DNA from: Chrysochromulina tobinii
Lineage: Eukaryota; Haptophyta; Prymnesiales; Chrysochromulinaceae
Direction: 5' to 3'
DNA length: 24,393 nt
Assembly: GCA_001275005.1 (NCBI GenBank)
Contig: JWZX01001816.1
Coordinates: 1 to 24,393, forward strand
Shown one piece after another: positions 15,274 to 24,300 of the stretch (positions within the stretch are counted from its first letter, which is position 1; the number at the start of each line of letters is the position of its first letter). The translations under genes and the position numbers were made by a program. Below the pieces are notes generated by a model. That model was not told the DNA's origin, searched no databases, and was given only the letters and a program-made list of their open reading frames with translations.

Positions 15274-17403
15274 TCAGCCGCTCGCGCACACCTGCAGGCA
15301 CTGGATCGCGCAAGCGGCCTCGCACTTGAGCTGTCGCTCATCCCCATCCACCATCTCCTCCACCACGCCGACTCCCATGCCCTTACGCAGGCCGCTGTCG
15401 GCGCCCGGGACGGCGCTCTTTGCGCACACGTCGGCGCACCCGTTGACGCACCGCATCGAGCAAGGGAGCGAGAGGTGCCGCGCCGCCGCCGCCGCCGAGC
15501 AACTGCCGTCGCTCTGCTCGGCGCCTGGAAAGCAAGCACATGTGCCATTATGGCACCAGCCAGCTCCATGGCATTCGTCGGCGCATTGACGAAGAGAGCA
15601 GTCGTCGCCCTCCCATCCGGCCTCGCACAGGCAGGCATGCTCACCGGGCGCGCCCGCAGGCACGCACTGCCCGTGCGCCCCGCAGCCCGTCGGCCCACAG
15701 CCGAAGCGCTCGCATGCATCGCCCGACCACGGCACGGCGCATGCACACCTACCATCGTCTTGGCAACGGCCGTGGCCAGAGCACTCGACACAGCCCGAGG
15801 GACCGCATATGCGCCCGCCATCGGCGCTCGTCGAGCCTGGGCAGGAGCGCAGCTCGCAGCCGACGCCGCGCCAACCGCTCTCACACCGACAGAGCGCCTG
15901 AGGCTGCGCGCCCGTCGCGGCGGCACCGATTGGGGATGAGAGGCTTGCCTTCTCACACGAGCCGTGGCCGGAGCAGTTGTGCAAGCATGCCGGCAGCGCG
16001 CAGTCGACGCCAAACCAGCCGGGCGCGCACGTGCACGTGCCATCGGCACCGCAGTGCCCGTGCCCCGAGCATGCGCTCTCGCACGCACGACTCGAGCAGT
16101 CGAAGCTGCGCCAGCCGTCCGCACAGACGCACCGCCCGTTGAGGCATTCGCCGTGGCCGCTGCAGACGAGACCCGCGCTCACCGGCTTGACGGCGAAGAG
16201 GCGCTCGCGATCCGACCAGACCGAGGCGTCCTCGTCCACGCCCGCGTCGCCCACTGGACACTCGCGCTCCGCGCAGTGCGCGCCGCCCCAGCCAGCGTCG
16301 CACGTGCAGGTACCGTTGGCGCACCGGCCGTGCGAGCCGCACCCACCAGGGCACGAGAGGAGGGTGCAGCCGAGGGCAAGGCCGGTGCGCCCAGGGGCGC
16401 ACGCGCACGCGCCATCGTAGCACACCTGGTGCTCCCCACAGCCGCCGATGCACCCTCGCTCGGAGCAGTCGGAACCACCCCACCCGTCGTCGCACAGGCA
16501 TTCGTGTGCCGAGCATCGCCCATGCCCCGAGCAGCCCGCTGCGCAGTGGGCAACCTCACAGAGAAGCCCATCGAAGCCGTCGGCGCAGTAGCATGCGCCA
16601 TCGACGCACACGCCGTGCAGCCCGCAGCCGGGCGGCGCGCACGTACGCGTCGCGCAGTCGTCGCCACCCCAGCCCTCTTCGCACTGGCACCGGCGGCCGG
16701 GACTTCCATAGCCCAAGCACCGGCCGTGGCCGCTGCAGCCGCCAGGGCACGCGAGCTCCGAGCAGTCGACGCCGCCGTAGCCCGGCGCACACGTGCACGT
16801 GCCGTTCTCGCCGCATCGGCCACGCCCGAAGCAGTCGCGTGCGCACGCGCGCTGCTCGCAGGCGACGCCCTGCCAGCCGCCCGCGCACTGGCATGTGCCG
16901 TTGACGCACATGCCGTTGCCGGAGCAGTCGGCCGCAGGCGAGCACACGCGCTGCTCACAGCCGTCACCATTCCAACCAGGATCGCACTGGCACGTGTGAT
17001 CCGGTTTGCACACGCCGCGCCCGGAGCATCCCGCCGGGCACACGATCTCGCCGCAGTCGGCACCGCCAAAGCCAGCGTCGCAATGGCACCGCTTGGCACC
17101 GGCGCCGGCATCGACGCACACGCCGTGGCCGTTGCAATCGTGCGGGCAGGTGGGCACGGAGCACCTCGCGCCGCTCCAGGCCGGCTCGCACAGGCAGACG
17201 GCGGTCACATTGGGCGAGCACGGCAGCGCCTGCGGCCGACTGAGCGTCGCAGCGTCACGGCAGGCGCCATGGCCATTGCAGCGATCGACTTCGTCGCATG
17301 CCCTAGCGAGCGCCTTCTCAGTGGGCTTCGCACATGGGAATAGCGGGCGGATGGCCGCGGCGGTGTGGATGAGCAGGGAGAAGACCCTCATCCGCAACTC
17401 CAT
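15274..17403 (-). CDS. Secreted multi-EGF (tenascin/teneurin-type) protein
   Basis: A 709-residue protein starting at the ATG at 17403. The N-terminus (MRVFSLLIHTAAAIRPLFPC from Met5) looks like a signal peptide. It is followed by 16 cysteine-rich EGF-like units, about residues 30-640, most with the pattern C-x-GHG-x-C-x-C-x-GW-x-G-x-C seen in tenascin-type EGF repeats (e.g. CSGHGRC, CQCEEGWGGDDC). Units 11, 13 and 14 contain longer inserts. The last 70 residues hold extra cysteines (LPCSMRCVNGCADVC, CEAACAIQCLQVC) that do not fit an EGF pattern. No transmembrane helix or GPI-type end was seen, so secretion to the surface or cell wall is the simplest reading. Partner and function are unknown; adhesion or matrix roles are only inferred from the family. 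Confidence 0.85.
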   Translation of the reverse strand: MELRMRVFSLLIHTAAAIRPLFPCAKPTEKALARACDEVDRCNGHGACRDAATLSRPQALPCSPNVTAVCLCEPAWSGARCSVPTCPHDCNGHGVCVDAGAGAKRCHCDAGFGGADCGEIVCPAGCSGRGVCKPDHTCQCDPGWNGDGCEQRVCSPAADCSGNGMCVNGTCQCAGGWQGVACEQRACARDCFGRGRCGENGTCTCAPGYGGVDCSELACPGGCSGHGRCLGYGSPGRRCQCEEGWGGDDCATRTCAPPGCGLHGVCVDGACYCADGFDGLLCEVAHCAAGCSGHGRCSAHECLCDDGWGGSDCSERGCIGGCGEHQVCYDGACACAPGRTGLALGCTLLSCPGGCGSHGRCANGTCTCDAGWGGAHCAERECPVGDAGVDEDASVWSDRERLFAVKPVSAGLVCSGHGECLNGRCVCADGWRSFDCSSRACESACSGHGHCGADGTCTCAPGWFGVDCALPACLHNCSGHGSCEKASLSSPIGAAATGAQPQALCRCESGWRGVGCELRSCPGSTSADGGRICGPSGCVECSGHGRCQDDGRCACAVPWSGDACERFGCGPTGCGAHGQCVPAGAPGEHACLCEAGWEGDDCSLRQCADECHGAGWCHNGTCACFPGAEQSDGSCSAAAAARHLSLPCSMRCVNGCADVCAKSAVPGADSGLRKGMGVGVVEEMVDGDERQLKCEAACAIQCLQVCASG

Positions 17404-17603
17404 ATGGGCGCTTATCACGGCGCGCTGGATCTACGGCGCGAAAGTTCTCCTCACAGCTGAGCAGCCGAGGCGCGATGTCGGCGTTAATGAATCATTTCGG
17501 TAACTTTCTTGGACGTCTCCCGAGCTCGTAGGCCAGCTCCGTCTCCGTCGGGCTGCCCCTGTGCGCGTTCTTGACGGAGCGGCTGCCCAAACCGAGAGCA
17601 ACG
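17404..17603. promoter_or_regulatory. Divergent promoter region between EGF and SecA genes
   Basis: The two genes are transcribed away from each other from this 200-base gap, so it must hold both promoters unless transcription starts are far away. I see no TATA box. GCGCGAAA at 17436-17443 fits an E2F-like consensus on the opposite strand, but such 8-mers are expected by chance in GC-rich DNA. Confidence 0.35.
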
Positions 17604-19702
17604 ATGATCAACGTCCTGCTGACTGTGCTCAGCTACCAGCTGCCACGGCTGCTAGTGCCGACGCCGCACTTCTGCCGGACCGCCAGCTCCACGGCTGCCA
17701 CCGTCGCTGCTGTCGGCCCCCGCTGCGAGCCGCCGGCCATGGCGCTGCTGGACACGCTGATGCGCCGTGGGGTGGAGGATGAGACGGAGGTGAACAATGC
17801 GTACTTCAACACCAAGGCCAATAACGCGCGCATCGCAAAGTACAAGGAGCGCGTCGAGCGCATCAACGCGCTCGAGGACTCTATCGAGGCGCTCGACGAC
17901 GAGGAGCTCGCGGCCAAGACAGCCGAGTTCCGCAAGCGGCTCGCAAGCGGCGCAAGCGAGGAGGAGCTGCTCGAGGAGGCCTTCGCCGTCGTGCGCGAGG
18001 CCGCATGGCGCACGCTCGAGCTGCGCCATTACGACGTGCAACTGATCGGTGCGATGGCGCTGCACGACGGCACGCTCGCGCAGATGGGGACGGGTGAGGG
18101 TAAGACGCTCGCGAACACGTGCGCCGTGTACCTGAACGCGCTGCGCGGCAAGGGTGCGCACCTGGTGACCGTCAACGACTACCTCGCGCGCCGCGACGCC
18201 GAGCAGATGGGCCAGGTGTATGCCTTCCTCGGCCTGAGCGTCGGTCTGGTCCAGAGTGGCCTCTCGCCCGAGCAGGTAGGATCGCCTTGATGACCTCTGA
18301 TGACCTCTGAGGACCTCTGATGACCGAGCAGGTAAGAGCAGGTAAGAGTGCCTCTCCTCCACCATGATGACCTCTGATGACCAGGTGAGATCGCCTTCCT
18401 CATGCCTCGCGCGCGCATGCCTCTCGCACGAGCAGCGGCGCGCCGCGTACGCGTGCGACGTCACGTACGTGACGAACTCGGAGCTGGGCTTCGACTACCT
18501 TCGTGACCACCTCGCGATGACGCCGGCGGAGGTGGTGCTGCGACCGGAGGGCCTCGGCTACTGCGTGATCGACGAGGGTGATTCGGTCCTCATTGACGAG
18601 GCGCGCGTGCCGCTCATCATCAGCGGCAAGACCGATGCCTCCGTCGCACAGTACGTGATCTAGTGTGACCGAGTGCGACCGAGTGGGCCTGCTTGCCACT
18701 GAATTCGACTGCTTGCCACGCAGGTACGCGACCGCCTCTAAGCTAGCGAACTCGCTGCTGCCCACGGAGCACTACACTGCCGACGAGAAAATGATGACTG
18801 TCGCTCTGACCGAGAAGGGCACCGCCTATGCCGAGGCAGCGCTACAGGTCAAGGATCTCTTCAACCCGCAGCAGCCGTGGGCGGCGTACGTGACGAACGC
18901 CATCAAGGCGCGAGAGCTCTTCGCCAAAGACAAGGCATACATCGTCAAGGACGGCGAGGCGCTCATCATTGACGAATTCTCGGGGCGCGTCATGGCGGGT
19001 CGCCGCTGGGGCGATGGGCTCCATCAGGCCATCGAGGCCAAGGAAGGGCTCACTGTGCAGGCTGAGACGGAGGTGATCGCCTCGATTACCTATCAGAGCC
19101 TCTTCCGTCGCTACGCGAAGCTCAGCGCCATGTCGGGCACTGCCTTGACCGAGGCTGAGGAGTTCTCGACCATCTATGGGCTGAGCGTCGTCGCGGTGCC
19201 TCCGGTGCTGCCACGTCAGCGGGTGGACCTGCCTAACGCTGTGTACAAGTCCGTAAAAGGCAAGTCGAGCGCGGCACTCAATGAGCTGATGGGCATGCAC
19301 CGGTCGGGTCGGCCCGTGCTCGTAGGCACTACCTCAGTCGACGCGTCGCAGGCCTTCTCGGACAAGCTCACGGCGCTCGGGGTCAAGCACGAGGTCCTGA
19401 ACGCCAAGCCCGAGTCGATTGCTCGCGAAGCTGAGATTATCGCCCAAGCGGGGCGCAAGGGTGCCGTCACCATCGCCACCAATATGGCCGGGCGCGGCAC
19501 GGATATCCTTCTGGGCGGCTCACCGAGTGCCATGGCGCGTCTGCGTGTGCGTGAGGCTCTCGCTGCCGCCGCGGGTATCGCTGTGCCGCCGGTGTCGCCC
19601 GATTTCTACCCATGCGCTCTCGATGAGGACACACTCGGATGGATTGCGGACGCGGCCAAGGCATACGTAGCCGACGCACCACCGCCCGCCGCTGCCACCA
19701 GT

Positions 19703-19748
<46 letters not shown>

Positions 19749-20776
19749 CCCTCTCAATCGCCAATGACCCGCGCCTGCAGAGCCTGGACGAGAAGCTCGC
19801 GGTGGCAGCGTCAGCGGCGGCCGTGGAAGAGGGAAGCGTGGAGGATCTCGCGCGGGAAGCCTTCGAGGCGGTACGCCAAGCCTTTGACGAGGTGCTCTCG
19901 CCCGAGCGTCAGGAGGTCGCCGAGCTGGGTGGGCTCCACGTCATCGGCACGAACCTGCACGAATCGCGCCGTATCGACGACCAGCTGCGCGGACGCTCTG
20001 GCCGGCAAGGCGACCCAGGGTCCACTCACTTCTTCCTCTCACTCGAGGATCGCATCTTCCGACTCTTTGGCGCCGATAAGGTCAAGGGGGTGCTCGACTT
20101 CCTGCGCGTCGCCGAGGACCAGCCTCTAGAGTCCGAGAAGGTGACGGAGACCGTTCAGTCAGTCCAGGACGGCGTCGAGCGCTACTACTACGAGCTGCGC
20201 AAGGGGCTCTTCGACTTCGATGAGGTGATCGCCGCGCAGCGCGAGGCGGTCTACGCGCAGCGCGACCGCGCGCTCCGGACCGACGCAGCCGCGACACTCA
20301 AGGCGCTACACGTGGCGACGGCGGCGGTGGTGAGAGACATCTTCGAGGCGAATTGGAAGGGCCGTGCCTCCGCTGATGGCGCGCTCGCCATGACGCTCGC
20401 GACGAAGCTCGGCCAGTTCTTTCCCGCGCTTGCCACTCTCGATGGGCTCGAAGGTAAGCAGCGCGCCGAGGCGGAGGCGATCGCCACCACGGCGGCCGCG
20501 GCGGCGCTCGATGCCAAGGTGGCCCAGCTGGACGGCGTACGTGCCGGTCTCGCGTACGAGTCGGCACGCTATCTCACGCTGCTCCAGACGGACAACCTGT
20601 GGAAGGCGCACATGAAGGCGATGAATTTTGTCAAGGACTTTGCCGGCCTCAAGGTGTACAACCAGCAGAAGCCGATCGACGTCTACCGCGAGGAGGGACT
20701 CAGGCTGTACGAGCGCATGCAGGTCGCCATGCGCCAGAATGTTGTCTTCTCCTTCTTTGCGTACAAGCCCAGATGA
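17604..20776 (+). CDS. secA: SecA preprotein translocase ATPase, probably plastid, three exons
   Basis: Joining exons 17604-18275, 18436-18650 and 18724-20776 gives 979 residues in frame. SecA drives proteins through the SecYE channel by ATP hydrolysis; in algae it acts at the thylakoid. Visible motifs: GTGEGKT (Walker A, about residue 162), [32 protein letters not shown] (DEAD-type motif; Gly where Val is usual), [45 protein letters not shown] and [10 protein letters not shown] near the end. The splice joins restore [13 protein letters not shown] and [12 protein letters not shown], as expected for SecA. The protein ends soon after FSFFAYKPR, without the bacterial zinc-binding tail, as in plastid forms. 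About 50 N-terminal residues, hydrophobic then Ser/Thr/Ala-rich, may be a bipartite plastid leader. An Ala/Pro and poly-Ser stretch interrupts the second half. Start at 17604 is the first ATG in the open frame. Confidence 0.93.
18276..18435 (+). other. SecA intron 1 (GT-AG), built of short repeats
   Basis: The donor is GAGCAG|GTAGGA and the acceptor is ACGAGCAG|CGG; phase 0. The intron contains a 10-bp repeat (TGATGACCTC, four or more copies) and three further donor-like sites: CAG|GTAAGA starting at 18332 and at 18342, and CAG|GTGAGA at 18385. The boundaries are supported by the restored SecA sequence across the join. Confidence 0.85.
18651..18723 (+). other. SecA intron 2 (GT-AG), 73 bp
   Basis: The donor is GCACA|GTACGTGA and the acceptor is CCACGCAG|GTACGCG. 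The interrupted codon becomes CAG, giving SVAQYATASK. Without splicing the frame meets TAG at 18661. The intron contains two internal duplications: GACCGAGTG twice and TGCTTGCCAC twice. Confidence 0.85.
19703..19747 (+). repeat. (AGC)15 microsatellite encoding poly-serine in SecA
   Basis: Fifteen AGC triplets, preceded by AGT, encode about 16 serines within an Ala/Pro-rich insert in the second ATPase half of SecA. It sits between [14 protein letters not shown] and GGLHVIGTN, where many SecA proteins have a variable loop. Confidence 0.9.
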
Positions 20777-21307
20777 AGGTGATGTGCACCAGCGCAGATA
20801 CGAGAGAATGGCGAGCCGCGCAGATACGAGGTGGCGAGCCGAGAAGACACGTCCACCCTCCATGATTTGCATCTCGTTGTGTACGTGTGGCTCGCGCCGT
20901 GCGCGAGCAAGAGGTTGGAAAAGCGTAGCCCAACCCATTCTAAGAACTATTTCGGGGCGCCGGGGGGAGCATTGACAACGCAAAATTTATGGTCTACGTC
21001 ATCGAACGCCTGGTGATGTCGAATCATCCGGATCGAGGTGCGCTTTTTTGGCGCGGCTTTCGTTTGTGCAACTGTGAACTGATCGCTGCCGACTGCAACC
21101 TGTGCAACACTTTCGGCTCGGCTAGTACTCGGCTAGGATCAATCGTGCGGAAGGAAGAAGATTGCGCTGTTCGACCGGGGTCCAACGGGCCCTCAATGCA
21201 TGCATGCACTAAGACACACTGTCCGGTCAGTGACTCAACTTCATAAGTCAGCATCGATTTCTGCATCACTTGTTTCCGTGTAGGAATCCTACAAGAGACG
21301 CGCAAGC
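20777..21307. other. Intergenic region, no gene seen
   Basis: The gap between SecA and the SP-RING/AP2 gene contains a short tandem repeat right after the SecA stop (20792-20817 and 20818-20840, both starting GCGCAGATACGAG and ending GGCGAGCC). A small frame at 20989-21246 has no features that support it. The promoter of the next gene is expected near the right end. Confidence 0.5.
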
Positions 21308-24300
21308 ATGAGCATGGTACATGTAGACGAGGAAGTGGAGGAGGATGTGGTGGATGTGGTGGAGGACGTTGAGGTGGGAGATGAGGTGGAGATGAATGTG
21401 GAGGTCGTGGTCCTCGGAGACAAGTCCGAGGCGGATTGGTCTTTCAACGGGGCCAATAAGCGGCAGACGTCAGGGCGAGTTGAGGGTGGTGGTGGTGGTG
21501 GTCAGGGCAGTAGCAGCAACGTTGGGGGCAAACCGTCGACGGCTGGCGTGGAGGCAAGTGGCGAGGCGCCGCCGCCGACGCTCGCTCGCGACATGTTGCA
21601 CCACCGAGGACGCAGGCGGCTTGAGCCGGGACTCACACTCAATGACGACTCGTCTGGTGAAGACGACGGCTATCCACTTCACACGCCGATTCTCAACGGC
21701 GCCGTGGCATCTTCTAGCGCCACGCCGCTTGACGAACTCAGTGCGCTCAACGGAATTGGCGGCCTGAAGCCGCAGCAACATGCCGCCGCCCATGCCGCCG
21801 CTCATTCCCCTGCCGATGCCGCCGCCGATGCCGCCACCCATGCCGCCGCCGCCCATGCCGCCGCCCATGCCGCCGCCCACCATCCCATCCCAGCCCTCGC
21901 CGCCGCCGCCCGCCCCTCCACTACCTCCTTCGCAATGGGAGCGGCGGCCGCCGCCTCTACTGTCACTGCGAACCTGCCGCGGCCCTTAGCGTGCGCCCGT
22001 GATGGCGCCTCAAGCATCGTCGTGCACAAGGTGCGGCTGCCCCGCGAGGCGCAGGTTGGCACACGTCTTGCTCTAGACTGGGACGGTGACTGGCATGAAG
22101 GATATCTGGCAGAAACGTTCACAGAACTCGCGAGAAACGGGTCGTCCATCGACCTTTTCCGCGTGATGTATGATGACGGCCTCTCGCAAGTGCACGGCAG
22201 ACCCAACGACCCTGCTTGCTCTGTCCGCCTTGTCCTCGCCGCCGAGAGCTCTGCTGACGTCGTGGCTGAGGATTGGAGGCAGCTTCACCTCAAGTGCGTG
22301 CTCACGCATGAACGACTCGTGGAGCCAGCAAAAGGGACTTTTTGCCAGCATGTCGCCCAGTGCAATCTCGGTGCCCTGCGCTCGTACGCTGGAAAGACAT
22401 GCCCATGCTGCGGCGAACGCATACCGCGTTCCCGAGATGTGAAGCTCGACAAGAATCTGCAGATGCTACTCGAAACGCTACCCGAGAGCGTCCATGTCGT
22501 CTGGATCCGTGGCAGCTCGGAGTTCCAGCTCGAGCCACCCAGCGTGGCAGATCACCCAAGGCAGCAAGGGCAGTCCAGCTTTGACGTTGTCGATCTTGAT
22601 GAGATGGACGAGGATATGCTGTTCGGATCCAGCAACGGAACGACGGTGGTTCGCGCTGTGGATGGGCCATTGCGGCGGGGGGGCGCCGTCACGAGCACTC
22701 TGGACGAGCCAATGCGGCGTGGGACGCGCAAGCGGCCCATCACAGATCGGCTGGCGATGAATCCGTTGTTTGCCCAGCCAGTGAAGCCAGTGAAACGGAA
22801 GAAAAGCTCGCAAGCAGCACCCGCTGCTCGGCCCGCTAGCAAGGAGGTGGTCGTGCTTTCCGAGGACGGCGAGGACGAGGTCAAGGCCAAGGTCAAGGCC
22901 AAGGGTAAGGCCGAGGTTGTTGACCGTAGGGCTGCCGAGGAGGATGCTGTGCTCGCAGAGGCGCAGGAGGGAGAGGAGCGAGAGGAGGAGGTGATGGCCG
23001 CAGAGTCGCAGCCGCTCACGGCGGACGAGGCCAGGGTGGCCGCGGCGGCCGAGGGGCTCGAGTTTGTGCCATCGTCTAGCAATGAGACGGGCTTCAAGGG
23101 CGTGAGCAAGACTGGGGGCAAGTACGAGGCGAAGATTTGTGTGAAAGGCAAGAAACGCTACCTCGGCACCTTTGCGACGCCGGAGGAGGCGGCCTTGTGC
23201 TACGCGAGGCACATAAAATATGGGGCGGAACGAGCGGCGGCAGAGCCGGGCGAGGAGGATGTGCTGCAAGCCGAAGAGGACTCCCTGAAGCAGATAGTTG
23301 AGCCATCGGCTGAGCCATCGAGGACCGAGGGCGCCGTTTGCACCCCACCCGGGGAGCACTCAGACGCGCAAGAGTGCGTGACAGCGAGCGAGGCCTTCGA
23401 CCTAGGAGCGGATCTTGGATGCGTCCACGGGCTGCAGACCGACGGTGATGGCTGGATCGGCTCCGTGGTGAGCGTACCGAACAGTTTCTGGCCAGGGTTT
23501 ACTGCAGGGCGCACCCCAGCCACGGTGGTGGCGATCACTCGTGAGCCCATCACCTTTGCAGACGGTGGCAGCAGTAGCGCCTACATCATCGAAGCAGAAG
23601 GACATCACTATCCAATCAAGGCAGATACACTCAGCAAGCTGCCGGTCTGCCATGAGCGGCCGTCGCAGCAGCAGCGTCTTTCGACAAACGCTCCAGCTAT
23701 ACCAGCTATACCAGCGATTAGGAGCCGAATCGAAGTCTACTGGCCTTCTCTGAACCGCTGGCAGCCGGGTCGCGTCGAAGGCTTTGATTGGCATCACCTC
23801 GTCCTGTACGACGACGGCGAATGCAGGTGGCACACACTGCATAAGAACGAGTGTTCGGATGCGTGTGGTACGAGTGCGGGCACGACTTATGATGCTGGCG
23901 GAGACGAGGTGTATAAGTGGCGAAACCAAAGCTTCTATGGCTGCTTCTGTGGCCAATCTCACGACGAGCTTCCAGAAGGATCAGGCGTTTGGGTGCAATG
24001 CGAGAGTTGCTCACGCTGGTGCCACGGCGAGTGCGCTGGCGTGGTCAGCGCAGCTGCAGCAGAGGCGCTCGAAAACTTCTCATGCCCAGTGTGTTTAGCT
24101 CGGAAGGCCGCTCCGGCTGCCAAACACCAGGGAGTCCAGCTTCACCTCTGCTCTCACGAGGCCTCGGGGTACAAGAATGTACGAGCGGTTCCCAATCGGA
24201 GTACCTTCTATGCGCTGGGCGTTCGCGGCAGCTATCTTGGATCATTCCCGACGGCAGAGGCCGCTGCGATCGCATATGCCATGCATGTCGAGGCTTGCAG

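Noticed and set aside
15964-17343. 459-codon open frame on the plus strand
   Set aside because: It is antisense to the EGF-repeat gene; the periodic Cys/Gly codons of that gene keep the opposite frame open. Its Ala/Arg-rich sequence has no domain features.
17436-17443. E2F-like site (TTTCGCGC on the minus strand)
   Set aside because: A single 8-mer in GC-rich DNA is expected by chance; nothing else supports cell-cycle control.
20989-21246. Possible small gene of 85 codons
   Set aside because: It has no recognisable motif, no biased codon use and no conserved context.
21780-21989. Met/Pro-rich small protein (MPPPMPP repeats)
   Set aside because: This is an alternative frame of the Ala/His repeat; the conserved domains on both sides lie in the other frame, which is open over more than 1000 codons.
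22478-23359. 293-codon minus-strand frame
   Set aside because: It runs antisense through the AP2 part of the SP-RING gene. Its similarity to the plus-strand frame at 11518-11814 is explained by both being antisense to related AP2 domains.
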